Assembly (NCBI GenBank): GCA_035652075.1
Contig: DASREL010000086.1
Location: 1-50,319 of the forward strand
Direction of reading: 5' to 3'
Length of the DNA: 50,319 nt
DNA from: Gp6-AA45 sp035652075
Lineage (GTDB): Bacteria; Acidobacteriota; Vicinamibacteria; Vicinamibacterales; CAVVIG01
Positions 14,343-23,616 of the stretch are shown here, piece after piece. Within the stretch, counting starts at the first letter, position 1. Every line of letters starts with the position of its first letter. The notes under the pieces are model-generated. The model did not search any database. It had not been told where the DNA came from and saw only the letters and a program-made list of their open reading frames with translations. The position numbers were made by a program, and so were the translations under genes.

Positions 14343-17258
14343 ATGCGAATCCGGATTTTTCTGACTGTGATGATCGGCAGTCTACTGCTTGCCGCGGGGC
14401 CTGCACTCGCTCAGGTCAACACCGCCACGGTCAACGGAACGGTCGCCGACGAATCGAGAGCCGTGCTGCCCGGCGTCAGCATCACGGCGACCGACAAAGA
14501 GACCGGCCGCAAGTACGTGGCGACGACGGACGACAAAGGTGCGTTTCAGCTGGCGCTGCTGCCGCCTGGTGTCTACGAGTTGCAAGCCGAGCTCGAGGGG
14601 TTCGCGCCCGCAGACATTCCTCGGATGGAACTGCTCGTCGGTCAGAACGCCACGGTGCAATTCACGATGAAGATCTCGAGCGTGCGCGAGAGCGTCACGG
14701 TGACCGCGGAGGCGCCACTCATTGACATCACGTCGACGCAGGTCGCGGGAAACGTCGATCGACGCCAGATGGAGGCGATGCCGCTTCAGGGCCGCAACTG
14801 GCTCGAACTCTCGATGCTCGTCAAAGGCGTCACGACGAACAACATGACCAACAACCCAGGGATCTCACAGAACGAGTCGTTCAACTTGAATCTGGACGGC
14901 CAACAGATCAAGTCGAACGATCTGTCATCGGGGTCCGGGGAGCCGCACTTCAGCCGCGAAGCGATCGCGGAGTTCCAGATTGTCACCAATCAGTTCGACG
15001 TGACGCAGGGCCGGTCCACGGGCGTGCAGGTGCAAGCGGTGTCCAAGTCCGGCACGAATCTGTATTCGGGCGTCGGGTACGGATACTTCAGAAGCGATAA
15101 ATTCAATGCGGCCGATCCCGTCGCCGGCACCGTGCTGCCATACCAGGATCAGCAGAGCGGCTTTGCGCTCGGCGGCCCCATCATCAAGGACGTTCTACAC
15201 TTCTTCTTCACGTACGAGCACGAGAACAACCCGGCCACCGTTTTCGATCAGCCGCCGCAGCTCGGAAACCAGACCCTCTCGTTCGCGAGTCCGACGACGC
15301 AGAACAGCTTTCTCGCGAGAGGAGACTGGCACGCGTCGCCGCAGAGTTCCGTGTCCCTCCGCGCGGCGCACTGGACGTCGTACAACCCCTTCTCGTTGTC
15401 GAGCTCGGCGTACCCCTCGCTCGCGACGATCTCCGAGCCGTCTTCGACCAGCGTGGCCGCCACCTGGTCTCAAGTGGCCGGCAACAATCACGTCGGCGAG
15501 TTCCTGGTCGGGTATAACCGGTTCCTGTCATCCTCGTTGCCGCAGCCAAGCGTCTTTGGGCAGCCGGAATACGACTTTCCGGGCGCCACGATGGGGGCGC
15601 CGTTCAACTACCCGAGTATCGAGGGAACGCGCGCGTACCAGCTTCGCTACAGCCACACGTGGACGCGGCCGAAGCACGAGATCAAGTACGGCGGCGAGTT
15701 CGTGTACGAGCACGACACCGGCACCGCCTACTACTCCGCGTTCGGACGCATGACGTTCACGTCGCTGCCGCCGCCGGCGCAGATGGCCGCTCGTTTCCCC
15801 ATCACGGCGTGGAACAATCCCGCGGCATGGAACCTGACCGGCCTCGATTCGATCACGCAGCAGTTCGTCCTCAACTACGATCCCGGTCGCAACGGCCTTC
15901 CGTCGTGGCAGTACGACATTCCACGCCCGATCGTCGCGCTGTGGATCGGTGACACGTGGCGCGCCGCTCCGAACCTCACACTGAACTACGGCTTGCGCTG
16001 GGACGACGACTGGGGCGCGGCCAATCCGCCGTACGTGAACGAAAACACGATCCTCATCAACAACGGCGTGCAGAATGGAGATTTCGGCTTCAAGACTGGC
16101 ACGCACGACAATCGTGATTTCGGCCCGCGCGGCGGGTTCAGCTACAACGTCGGCGGTGGCAACAGCTTGATCGTACGAGGCGGGTCGGGCCTGTACTTCG
16201 CCACACCGGTCTCCAACGTGACCTACAGCCAGCAGCTGTACAACCGGTTCACGTTCGTCACCTTCTACAACACTGGCCAGCCCGGTTTCGTAACGAATCC
16301 GACGGGTGGCGTCACGCAGTCCGACATCCTTGCTGGCAAAGTGGCCCTGCCGCCGCAGACCACCCGGATTTTGTCGCCCGACTTCAAGATGCCGTTCACG
16401 TGGCAGAGCAGCGTCGGCTTCGAGAAAGAGCTCGGCCCAGCGATGGCCATCTCGTCCGACCTCGTGGGCTACCGATGGTACCGCGACACGCGGAGCTACG
16501 ATCCGAATCTCTTCTACGATCCGACGACCGGCTACAACATCAATCCCACCGTCCGCGTGCCGAATCCGCAGTACGGGCAGATCTCCTACTTCGTGAGTGA
16601 CGGGACGCGCGACTACATGGCGCTGACCAACGGCTTCACCCGGCGCTTCAAGAATCACTTCCAGGGCGGCGTCACCTACACGCTCATGTTCTTCATGAAC
16701 GACAACGGCTCGATCGGCTACTCGAACAGCGGCGCGAACAACGAGTTCAATCGGCTGGATGGTGAGTGGGCGCGGTCGACCGATTTCCAACGCAATACGG
16801 TGCGGTTGTGGGCGATGTACCAACTGCCGTACGGGCTGTCGTTGAGCGGCGCGTACTTCTATGGATCGGGCAACTACTTCGCCGACACCGTGTCCGGCGA
16901 TCCGTACGGCAAGCCAGGAACAAACCGCCTGAACCTCGGCGCGCCGATCACCATTCCCGCGAGCCTCCTCAACCGATGGGATGGTCCGGCCGTCATCGCG
17001 ACGGGAGCCATCGCGCCGCGCAATGCGCTGCAGGGGACGCCGCTGCACAAGATCGATCTGCGAGTGCAGGAAGAGCTCAAGCCCGCCGGGCGGCTGCGCG
17101 TGCAGTTGATTGGCGAGGTCTTCAACATCTTCAATCACGATAATTTCGGTTCGTTCGTCACGCTGATCAACAACGCGAGCTTCGGGCAGCCGCGACAGAA
17201 TCTTGGAAACGCGTACGTGCCCCGATCAGGGCAGCTCGGCATCCGCGTGTCGTACTGA
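14343..17258 (+). CDS. TonB-dependent receptor, Oar-like, with carboxypeptidase-regulatory domain
   Basis: The 971-residue outer-membrane protein starts at ATG 14343 after GACGGAGGACGC. A signal peptide ends near GPALAQV. Residues about 25-105 are a carboxypeptidase-regulatory-like beta domain (VNGTVADESRAVLPGVSITA). The plug follows (VTVTAEAPLIDITSTQVAGN, then EAMPLQGRNWLELSMLVKGV) and a large beta-barrel (Oar-like) to the C-terminal RSGQLGIRVSY, ending in an aromatic residue as outer-membrane barrels do. It begins an operon with an Asp-box protein, an amino-acid permease and a racemase-like enzyme, so uptake of peptide-derived nutrients is a reasonable inference. The substrate is not readable from sequence. 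Confidence 0.9.
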   Translation: MRIRIFLTVMIGSLLLAAGPALAQVNTATVNGTVADESRAVLPGVSITATDKETGRKYVATTDDKGAFQLALLPPGVYELQAELEGFAPADIPRMELLVGQNATVQFTMKISSVRESVTVTAEAPLIDITSTQVAGNVDRRQMEAMPLQGRNWLELSMLVKGVTTNNMTNNPGISQNESFNLNLDGQQIKSNDLSSGSGEPHFSREAIAEFQIVTNQFDVTQGRSTGVQVQAVSKSGTNLYSGVGYGYFRSDKFNAADPVAGTVLPYQDQQSGFALGGPIIKDVLHFFFTYEHENNPATVFDQPPQLGNQTLSFASPTTQNSFLARGDWHASPQSSVSLRAAHWTSYNPFSLSSSAYPSLATISEPSSTSVAATWSQVAGNNHVGEFLVGYNRFLSSSLPQPSVFGQPEYDFPGATMGAPFNYPSIEGTRAYQLRYSHTWTRPKHEIKYGGEFVYEHDTGTAYYSAFGRMTFTSLPPPAQMAARFPITAWNNPAAWNLTGLDSITQQFVLNYDPGRNGLPSWQYDIPRPIVALWIGDTWRAAPNLTLNYGLRWDDDWGAANPPYVNENTILINNGVQNGDFGFKTGTHDNRDFGPRGGFSYNVGGGNSLIVRGGSGLYFATPVSNVTYSQQLYNRFTFVTFYNTGQPGFVTNPTGGVTQSDILAGKVALPPQTTRILSPDFKMPFTWQSSVGFEKELGPAMAISSDLVGYRWYRDTRSYDPNLFYDPTTGYNINPTVRVPNPQYGQISYFVSDGTRDYMALTNGFTRRFKNHFQGGVTYTLMFFMNDNGSIGYSNSGANNEFNRLDGEWARSTDFQRNTVRLWAMYQLPYGLSLSGAYFYGSGNYFADTVSGDPYGKPGTNRLNLGAPITIPASLLNRWDGPAVIATGAIAPRNALQGTPLHKIDLRVQEELKPAGRLRVQLIGEVFNIFNHDNFGSFVTLINNASFGQPRQNLGNAYVPRSGQLGIRVSY

Positions 17259-17288
17259 CACGTCGACGACAGAAAGCGGAGGCGCGTG

Positions 17289-20066
17289 ATGCGTGTCGAT
17301 CAGAAACTCGTGCGCTACCTGGTTGCCGCGCTGGCGGCCGCGGCCGTCGGTGCGGTCCACGCGCACGGACAGCCAGCTCCGACCCAGACCGGCAGCCGGC
17401 CGACACCCGTCGCTCTCGATCGCGCAATCCTCGATGCGCTTCCGCTTCGGCTGATTGGGCCGAGCGCACCTGCCGGCCGCGTCTGGAGCGTCGTCGGGGT
17501 ACCGAGCCGTCCGAAGACGTTCTACGTCTGCACCGCCGGCGGCGGCGTGTGGCGCACGACGAACAACGGCACGACGCTGACGCCGATTTTCGACGAGGAG
17601 AATGGAGCGGCGTGCGGCGCGGTGGCCATCGCGCCGTCCGATCCGAACCAGATCTGGGTCGGATCCGGAGAGCCGGCCGAACGACAGTCGAACGGCCTCG
17701 GCTATGGCATGTACAAGTCGATCGACGGCGGGCGCACATGGCAGCATCTCGGCCTCGAACGGACGGAAGAGATCGCGGCGATCGTGATCGATCCGCGCGA
17801 CCCGCAGACCGTGTATGCCGGCGCGACCGGACACCTCTGGGGCCGCAATCCTGAACGAGGCGTGTACAAGACCACCGATGGCGGTCGCACGTGGCGACGC
17901 GTCCTCTACGTTGACGACATCACCGGATGCATGGACCTCGCGATGGATCCGCGCGATCCGCGCGTGATCTATGCGACGACCTGGCAGCGCATGCGATCGG
18001 GCGGCGCGGAGATGATGGAATCCGGCCCCGGCAGCGGCATCTTCAAAAGCGAGGACGGCGGCGAACACTGGACCAGGCTGACGAACGGCCTCCCCAGCGA
18101 ACCGCTGAGCAAGATTACGCTCGCAGTTGCGCAGAACACGCCAGGGCTGGTCTACGCGTTCGTCATGGCGGGCGAGCCTCAACGCGGCGGACGCACGAGT
18201 GCGGCCGGCGGCATCTTCCGATCCGACAACGCCGGCGCGAGCTGGACGCGCGTCAGCTCGATGATCGCGACGCGGACGTACTACACGCACATCAAGGTCC
18301 ATCCGTCGAACGACCGTCGGCTGTTCATCCAGGACCTCGTCCTCTGGCGGTCCGACGATAGCGGTGCGACGTGGGTGCACCACAACATGAAGAACGTGCA
18401 CGACGACCTGCACGCCTTCTGGATCGATCCGCACGACCCGGATCATTTCGTCCTCGGCGGCGACGGTGGCGTCGACGTGACCGTCGACGGGGGCGCCAGT
18501 TGGTACCAGGTGCCCATCCCGCTCGCGCAGTTCTACGATCTCGACGTCGACATGCGGCAGCCGTACTGGGTGTACGGCGGGATGCAGGACACCGCGTCGT
18601 GGGCCGGTCCGAGCCAGACCTACGACAACGAAGGCATCACCGATCACGATTGGATCAAGCTTCGCTCGCAGGGTGACGGGATGGCCATCCACCCCGACCC
18701 GCGCAACCCGAACGTGGTGTACCTCGCGCAGAACAGCGGCAATCTGGCGCGCCTCGATCTCAAGACGTGGACCCGGACCGAGCTGCAGCCCCCGCCGGAC
18801 ATGGCGGCGCGACAGGGGCTGCATCCGTTCCGCTGGGACTGGACGGCGCCGTTCATTATCTCGTCCGCCGATCCGAACGTGCTCTACGTCGGCGCCAACT
18901 ACGTCTTCCGCTGCCACGTCGGCGCGCCTGCCGCCTCCGGCGAGGTCGAGCACGACTGCACGGTCATCAGCCCCGATTTGACGGCCCAGCAGGACAAGCC
19001 GTTTCCGCCAGTCGGGGCGGGCTATCACAGCTACGGCGCGCTCTTTTCGCTGGCGCAGTCTCCGGTGGATCCCAGCGTGCTCTGGGCGGGCGCTGACGAT
19101 GGTCCGATTCACGTCTCGCGCGACAGCGGCGGTACCTGGACGCGCGTGGATACGGCCCTGCCGCCCGGCACGTACAAGGAAGGCTTCGTCTCGAAGATCG
19201 AGCCGTCACACACGACCGCTGGCACTGCGTACGTCTCGTACGACCTGCATTATCACGACGATCAGCGGCCGTACGTCTTCAAGACGACCGACTTCGGGCG
19301 CAGCTGGATCAACATCACACACGATCTGCCCCAGTGGGGACCCGTCTACGTCGTCCGCGAGGACCTGCACAACCCGCGCGTGCTGTACGTCGGGTCCGAG
19401 TCGGGTCTCTTCATCTCGATTGACGCCGGCGATCACTGGACGCGGTGGAAGGCGACGCTGCCGTTCACGGCGGTGCGCTCGCTCGTCGAACATCCGCGCG
19501 ACAGAGAGCTCGTCGTCGGCACCTTCGGCCGTTCGATCTGGATCGGCGACGTCTCGGTCATCGAACAGCTTGAAACCGCGCTCGCGGCCCCGGCGTTTCT
19601 GTTCGACGTGAAGCCGGCGATCGCGCACAACATCCGGTACACATACGGTACCGCCGTCGAGGAGATCAACGGCGACATGTTTTTCCGCGCGCCGAATCCT
19701 CCGTACGGCACGATGATCAGCTACTACCTGCGCCAAGGGGGATCGCCGGTGACACTGAACGTCACCGATGCGAGCGGTCGCGTGGTTCGCACGTTGAGCG
19801 GGCCGGGCACCGCGGGCGTCCACCAGGTGCAATGGGATCTCGAAACGGACGCCGCGAAGGCGGCCGAGGCGCAACTGACGCAAGGCGGTGGGCGCGGCGG
19901 CGGCGATCGTTCGGCCGTCACCTTCTCCGAACGCCAGCGGCGACGGCGCGTGCCGCCCGGCACCTACGCCGTCACCGCGTCGCTCGCGGGCACGACGCTC
20001 ACTCGATCCATCGTCGTCAAACCAGAGGTCGATGACGAGGTCCCGGCCGTGCTGACCCGCAAATAG
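17289..20066 (+). CDS. Secreted Asp-box (BNR/VPS10-like) beta-propeller protein
   Basis: The 925-residue protein has a signal peptide (RYLVAALAAAAVGAVHAHGQ). It shows many Asp-box repeats, SxDGGxTW-like: SIDGGRTW, TTDGGRTW, SEDGGEHW, SDNAGASW, SDDSGATW, TVDGGASW, SRDSGGTW, TTDFGRSW, SIDAGDHW. This indicates one or two seven- to ten-bladed propellers as in sortilin/VPS10 or glycosidase-like proteins. A C-terminal Ig-like part (LNVTDASGRVVRTLSGPGTA) follows. Such proteins are often called glycosyl hydrolases, without proof of activity. It lies 30 bp after the TonB receptor gene. The start could also be the GTG at 17286. It probably works at the cell surface with the receptor. Confidence 0.88.
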   Translation: MRVDQKLVRYLVAALAAAAVGAVHAHGQPAPTQTGSRPTPVALDRAILDALPLRLIGPSAPAGRVWSVVGVPSRPKTFYVCTAGGGVWRTTNNGTTLTPIFDEENGAACGAVAIAPSDPNQIWVGSGEPAERQSNGLGYGMYKSIDGGRTWQHLGLERTEEIAAIVIDPRDPQTVYAGATGHLWGRNPERGVYKTTDGGRTWRRVLYVDDITGCMDLAMDPRDPRVIYATTWQRMRSGGAEMMESGPGSGIFKSEDGGEHWTRLTNGLPSEPLSKITLAVAQNTPGLVYAFVMAGEPQRGGRTSAAGGIFRSDNAGASWTRVSSMIATRTYYTHIKVHPSNDRRLFIQDLVLWRSDDSGATWVHHNMKNVHDDLHAFWIDPHDPDHFVLGGDGGVDVTVDGGASWYQVPIPLAQFYDLDVDMRQPYWVYGGMQDTASWAGPSQTYDNEGITDHDWIKLRSQGDGMAIHPDPRNPNVVYLAQNSGNLARLDLKTWTRTELQPPPDMAARQGLHPFRWDWTAPFIISSADPNVLYVGANYVFRCHVGAPAASGEVEHDCTVISPDLTAQQDKPFPPVGAGYHSYGALFSLAQSPVDPSVLWAGADDGPIHVSRDSGGTWTRVDTALPPGTYKEGFVSKIEPSHTTAGTAYVSYDLHYHDDQRPYVFKTTDFGRSWINITHDLPQWGPVYVVREDLHNPRVLYVGSESGLFISIDAGDHWTRWKATLPFTAVRSLVEHPRDRELVVGTFGRSIWIGDVSVIEQLETALAAPAFLFDVKPAIAHNIRYTYGTAVEEINGDMFFRAPNPPYGTMISYYLRQGGSPVTLNVTDASGRVVRTLSGPGTAGVHQVQWDLETDAAKAAEAQLTQGGGRGGGDRSAVTFSERQRRRRVPPGTYAVTASLAGTTLTRSIVVKPEVDDEVPAVLTRK

Positions 20067-20067
20067 C

Positions 20068-21453
20068 GTGGTGCCGCACGCCCACGTCGTTCAGGCGAAA
20101 CGAGTCGTGGCACCGCCGCCAGAGGTGCTTCCGCGGACGCTGACCCGAACCGACCTTGTGCTGCTCGGCGTCGGCACGGTCATCGGGTCCGGCATATTTC
20201 TGGTGCCGGCGATTGTTTTGCGCGAGGTCGACGGATCGCTCGGGGCCGCCGCGCTCGTGTGGACCGTCGGCGGGCTGTTGTCACTGCTGGGCGCACTGAC
20301 GTATGGCGAGCTCGGCGCCATGAAGCCAGACGCCGGCGGCCTGTACGTCTACATTCGCGATGCGTTTGGGCCCTTCGTGGCATTTCTGTATGGGTGGGGT
20401 CTCTTCTTCGTCATCGCGTCGGGCTCGCTCGCCACGCTCATGGTCGCATTTGCGACATACCTCCGCGAGTTCTATCCGATCGGTGCCCTGACGTCGCGTG
20501 CGATCGTCGTCGCAGCGCTTGCGGCGATTGCCGCGGTGAACGTTCGCGGCGCGCGCGCGAGCGCGGACGCCCAGAACTGGATGACGGTCGCGAAAGTGAC
20601 CGCGATCGTCGCCTTGAGCGTGGCATTCATCGTCAGCGGCCACGGCGTTGCGGCGGCCAATGGACATTGGTGGCCGAGCCAGGTGGGGCGGGCGGCGACC
20701 GGCGCCGGCGTATCGATGGTCGCCGTGCTCTGGGCATTTGAGGGATGGCAGTATGTGACGTTCTCAGCCGGCGAAACGACGGATCCCCAACGGACGTTTC
20801 CGAGCGCACTGGCGACGGGGACGGCCGCGATCGTGGCCATTTACCTGCTCGCGAATGTGGGATATCTGGCGGCACTTGGTCCGAGCGGCATGCGCGCGGC
20901 GGAGCGCGTCGCGTCGCAGAGCGCGGACGTGTCGCTGGGACCGTGGGCGGCTAAAGCGATCACTATCGCGATTCTCTTATCGATTGCCAGCGCTGCGAAC
21001 GGTCTGACGTTGACGGCGCCGCGTGTGTATTTCGCCATGGCGCGCGACGGCCTGTTCTTCCAGCGCCTCGCGCGCATTCATCCGCGCTTTGAAACGCCGG
21101 CGTTCGCGATCGTGAGCAGTTCGGTGTGGGCCGCCGTGCTCGCGATTTCCGGCACGTTCGAGCAACTGCTCACCTACGTCGTGTTCTCGGCGTGGATTTT
21201 CTACGCGTTGGGCGCCGCGGCCCTGTTCTATTACCGACGTGCGGAGCCCGACATGCGGCGACCGTTTCGCGTCCCCGGCTATCCCGTGACGCCTGCCGTC
21301 TTCATTCTGTCGGCGCTCGCTGTCGTTATCAGCACGTTGATCAGTCAGCCGGGTCGCGCGGCCGTTGGGCTCGGCATTCTGCTCGCGGGCACGCCCGCGT
21401 ACGCCATCTGGCGGCGTCGACGGATCAACGCCGTTCAAAGGTCGATGCCATGA
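20068..21453 (+). CDS. APC-family amino acid permease
   Basis: The 461-residue inner-membrane protein has about 12 helices. Helix 1 holds the APC substrate motif GVGTVIGSGIFLVPAIV; helix 3 has the GGLYVYIRDAFGPFVAFLYG segment typical of the LAT/basic amino acid group; helix 6 has AVLWAFEGWQYVTFSAGE. GTG start one base after the preceding stop; its own stop overlaps the next ATG by ATGA. Transport of an amino acid or small peptide product released outside is inferred from the operon. Confidence 0.9.
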   Translation: MVPHAHVVQAKRVVAPPPEVLPRTLTRTDLVLLGVGTVIGSGIFLVPAIVLREVDGSLGAAALVWTVGGLLSLLGALTYGELGAMKPDAGGLYVYIRDAFGPFVAFLYGWGLFFVIASGSLATLMVAFATYLREFYPIGALTSRAIVVAALAAIAAVNVRGARASADAQNWMTVAKVTAIVALSVAFIVSGHGVAAANGHWWPSQVGRAATGAGVSMVAVLWAFEGWQYVTFSAGETTDPQRTFPSALATGTAAIVAIYLLANVGYLAALGPSGMRAAERVASQSADVSLGPWAAKAITIAILLSIASAANGLTLTAPRVYFAMARDGLFFQRLARIHPRFETPAFAIVSSSVWAAVLAISGTFEQLLTYVVFSAWIFYALGAAALFYYRRAEPDMRRPFRVPGYPVTPAVFILSALAVVISTLISQPGRAAVGLGILLAGTPAYAIWRRRRINAVQRSMP

Positions 21454-22631
21454 TCGAACCGAGACCAATCGACACGCCCGCGCGACTCCTGACGGTGCCG
21501 TCGCCGATCGCCCTCGACGCGATCGAAGTCAGGCTCTTGCGTCTTCCGCTCGTCCGTCCGTTCGAAACGAGCTTCGGCCGGATGGAGTCGCGTCTCGTCG
21601 TCTTGACGCGGATCGAAGCCGAAGGGGTGAGCGGATGGGGCGAAATCGCGGCGCTCGAAGAGCCGTTGTACACCTACGAGACGCCTGAGACGGCGCGGGA
21701 GGTCGTGGGACGGCACTTTGCGCCAGCGCTCCTGCATGGAGAGCTGCGAAGCCTCGACGACTTCACGCGTCGTCTGGCGCGGTTCCGAGGTCACCCGATG
21801 GCGCGAGCGGGTCTTGACCTCGCCTGGATGGACCTGGTCGCGCGACTCCATCACCGGCCTCTCTCCGAACTGCTCGGCGGGACGCGCGCGCTGATCGACG
21901 TGGGCGTGAGCCTCGGGATCGAACCGTCGATCGAATCGTTGTCTGCGCTCGTGGACGATCACGTCGCGCTCGGGTACCAACGGATCAAGCTCAAGATCAA
22001 GCCAGGCTGGGACGTGGACGTCGTTCGTGCGATACGCGCGCGCCACCCTCGCATTCAGTTGTCGGTCGACGCGAATACCGCCTATGAATACGCGGACGTC
22101 GACCATCTGCGGCGACTCGATGAGTTCCAGTTGCTGATGATCGAGCAGCCGCTCGAGCACGACGATCTCATCGACCATGCGCGCCTGCAGCGCGAAATCG
22201 CGACGGCGATCTGCCTCGACGAGAGCATTACGAACGAGCGCCGCGCCGAGCAGGCGATCGAGGCGGGCAGTTGTCGCATCATCAACGTGAAGGTCGGACG
22301 AGTGGGCGGCTACGCCGAAGCGCTGGCGATTCATGATCGCTGCATGGCGCGACACGTGCCGGTCTGGTGCGGCGGCATGCTCGAGTCGGGCGTCGGCCGC
22401 GCGCACAACATCGCGCTCGCATCGCTGCCGAACTTCACGCTGCCCGGCGATATCTCGGCGAGCAGCCGGTACTACGCTCGCGACATCGTCGACCCGCCGG
22501 TCGTGCTCGAGGCGGGCGGCCGGGTGGCCGTTCCGACCGCGCCTGGAATCGGCGTCGAGATCGATCTCGCGTACGTATCGCGACAGACCGCGTCCGTGGA
22601 TCGCCACACGCGCACCACCGTCGTCGCATGA
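21450..22631 (+). CDS. Enolase-superfamily racemase/epimerase (MenC/NAAAR-like)
   Basis: The 393-residue protein carries the full OSBS/N-acylamino acid racemase signature: the Lys pair in RIKLKIKPGWD, metal ligands in LSVDANTAYEY, MIEQPLEHDD and CLDESI, and the second catalytic Lys in INVKVGRVGG. The capping domain (PFETSFGRMESRLVVLTRIE) is also typical. The same sequences serve as o-succinylbenzoate synthase or as N-acylamino acid racemase. No menaquinone gene is nearby, while a permease, an aminotransferase and a peptidase are, so racemisation of N-acyl or peptide-bound amino acids is the better guess. Translationally coupled to the permease (ATGA). Convergent with the RpiR gene 23 bp away. 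Confidence 0.88.
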   Translation: MIEPRPIDTPARLLTVPSPIALDAIEVRLLRLPLVRPFETSFGRMESRLVVLTRIEAEGVSGWGEIAALEEPLYTYETPETAREVVGRHFAPALLHGELRSLDDFTRRLARFRGHPMARAGLDLAWMDLVARLHHRPLSELLGGTRALIDVGVSLGIEPSIESLSALVDDHVALGYQRIKLKIKPGWDVDVVRAIRARHPRIQLSVDANTAYEYADVDHLRRLDEFQLLMIEQPLEHDDLIDHARLQREIATAICLDESITNERRAEQAIEAGSCRIINVKVGRVGGYAEALAIHDRCMARHVPVWCGGMLESGVGRAHNIALASLPNFTLPGDISASSRYYARDIVDPPVVLEAGGRVAVPTAPGIGVEIDLAYVSRQTASVDRHTRTTVVA

Positions 22632-22654
22632 CGGCACCAGCGGCGCGACACGGT

Positions 22655-23575
22655 CTACGGGACGGAGCGGCCGCCGGAACTCCGAAGCGACAGGCGTTCG
22701 TCGTCCAGTTCGTCGCCGTACCAGCGCGGCCCGGTGCGGTATTCGTCCTCGCTCTGGCGCAGCAGCGCGAGCGACCGCTTCGGTTTCGCATGTGCGCACG
22801 CGACGAGCAGGGCGTTGAACAGCGCCATCGGCCCGACGTACGAACCGGTGAACGCCAGGCTCGCAATCGACACCGTCAAGGCGGCGTCCGAGTGGCGCGC
22901 CACAGGTGTGGTGCCCGCATCGGTAATGCCGAAGGTGAAGACGTGACGTTCGCGAGCGCGCTTCAGCGCGTCGACCGTTTCCTTGAGGCATCGGCCGAAG
23001 CTGATGCCAATCACGAGATCCTTCCGGGTCAGCGTGCGAATCTTGTGGTACAGATTGCCGCTCGTTCCCGTTGGCGCCTCGGCGTCGACACCGAGCGGCA
23101 ACAGTCCGTACGCCAGATACGATGCCAACGTGGCCGCGAGATCGACGCCGACGACGATCACGCGTCGCGAACGGTGAATACGCCTGGCGAGATCGACGAC
23201 GCCATCGATATTCGGCCGCGCACTCAGCGCCGCGACGTGACGGCGGTCCTGATCGAGAGCTCGGCGTACGCGATCGCGGATCGTGCCCGTCTCGCGGACC
23301 GACGCCTCCATGATCGTGTACGGCGTCAGATGCGCGACGAAGTGCTCGCGCATGTCTTCGGCAAAATCCGCAAATCGGTTGTACCCGAGCACCTGGATCG
23401 TGCGGACGATGGTTGCCGGATTGACGCGGTATCGCCGCGCCAATTGGTGCGACGACAAGAAGAACGTCTCGTTCGAGCTCGCGAGGATCGCTTGAATCAA
23501 CCGGCGCCGACGCGCATTCAACTTTCCGGTCGCTTGGGCGAGTCGAATTTCGATCTTGGTGGGTGGCGTCGTCAT
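22655..23575 (-). CDS. RpiR-family transcriptional regulator (HTH + SIS)
   Basis: The 306-residue protein has an N-terminal RpiR helix-turn-helix (about 20-95: FFLSSHQLARRYRVNPATIV, then IQVLGYNRFADFAEDMREHF) and a SIS domain (about 130-260: RRVIVVGVDLAATLASYLAY, then TRKDLVIGISFGRCLKETVD). SIS domains bind sugar phosphates, but RpiR proteins near amino-sugar or D-amino-acid genes can sense other ligands. The last 45 residues form a charged tail. It is divergent from the aminotransferase gene, with a 41-bp gap that must hold both promoters, and converges on the racemase operon, so it likely controls one or both units. Confidence 0.9.
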   Translation of the reverse strand: MTTPPTKIEIRLAQATGKLNARRRRLIQAILASSNETFFLSSHQLARRYRVNPATIVRTIQVLGYNRFADFAEDMREHFVAHLTPYTIMEASVRETGTIRDRVRRALDQDRRHVAALSARPNIDGVVDLARRIHRSRRVIVVGVDLAATLASYLAYGLLPLGVDAEAPTGTSGNLYHKIRTLTRKDLVIGISFGRCLKETVDALKRARERHVFTFGITDAGTTPVARHSDAALTVSIASLAFTGSYVGPMALFNALLVACAHAKPKRSLALLRQSEDEYRTGPRWYGDELDDERLSLRSSGGRSVP

Positions 23576-23616
23576 AGGTCGCCGTTCAGCTTACACGCGC
23601 TCAGGAAGAGGTTCAC

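Noticed and set aside
15528..19112. Long minus-strand frames opposite the TonB receptor and Asp-box genes
   Set aside because: The plus-strand products have clear domains; the antisense frames do not.
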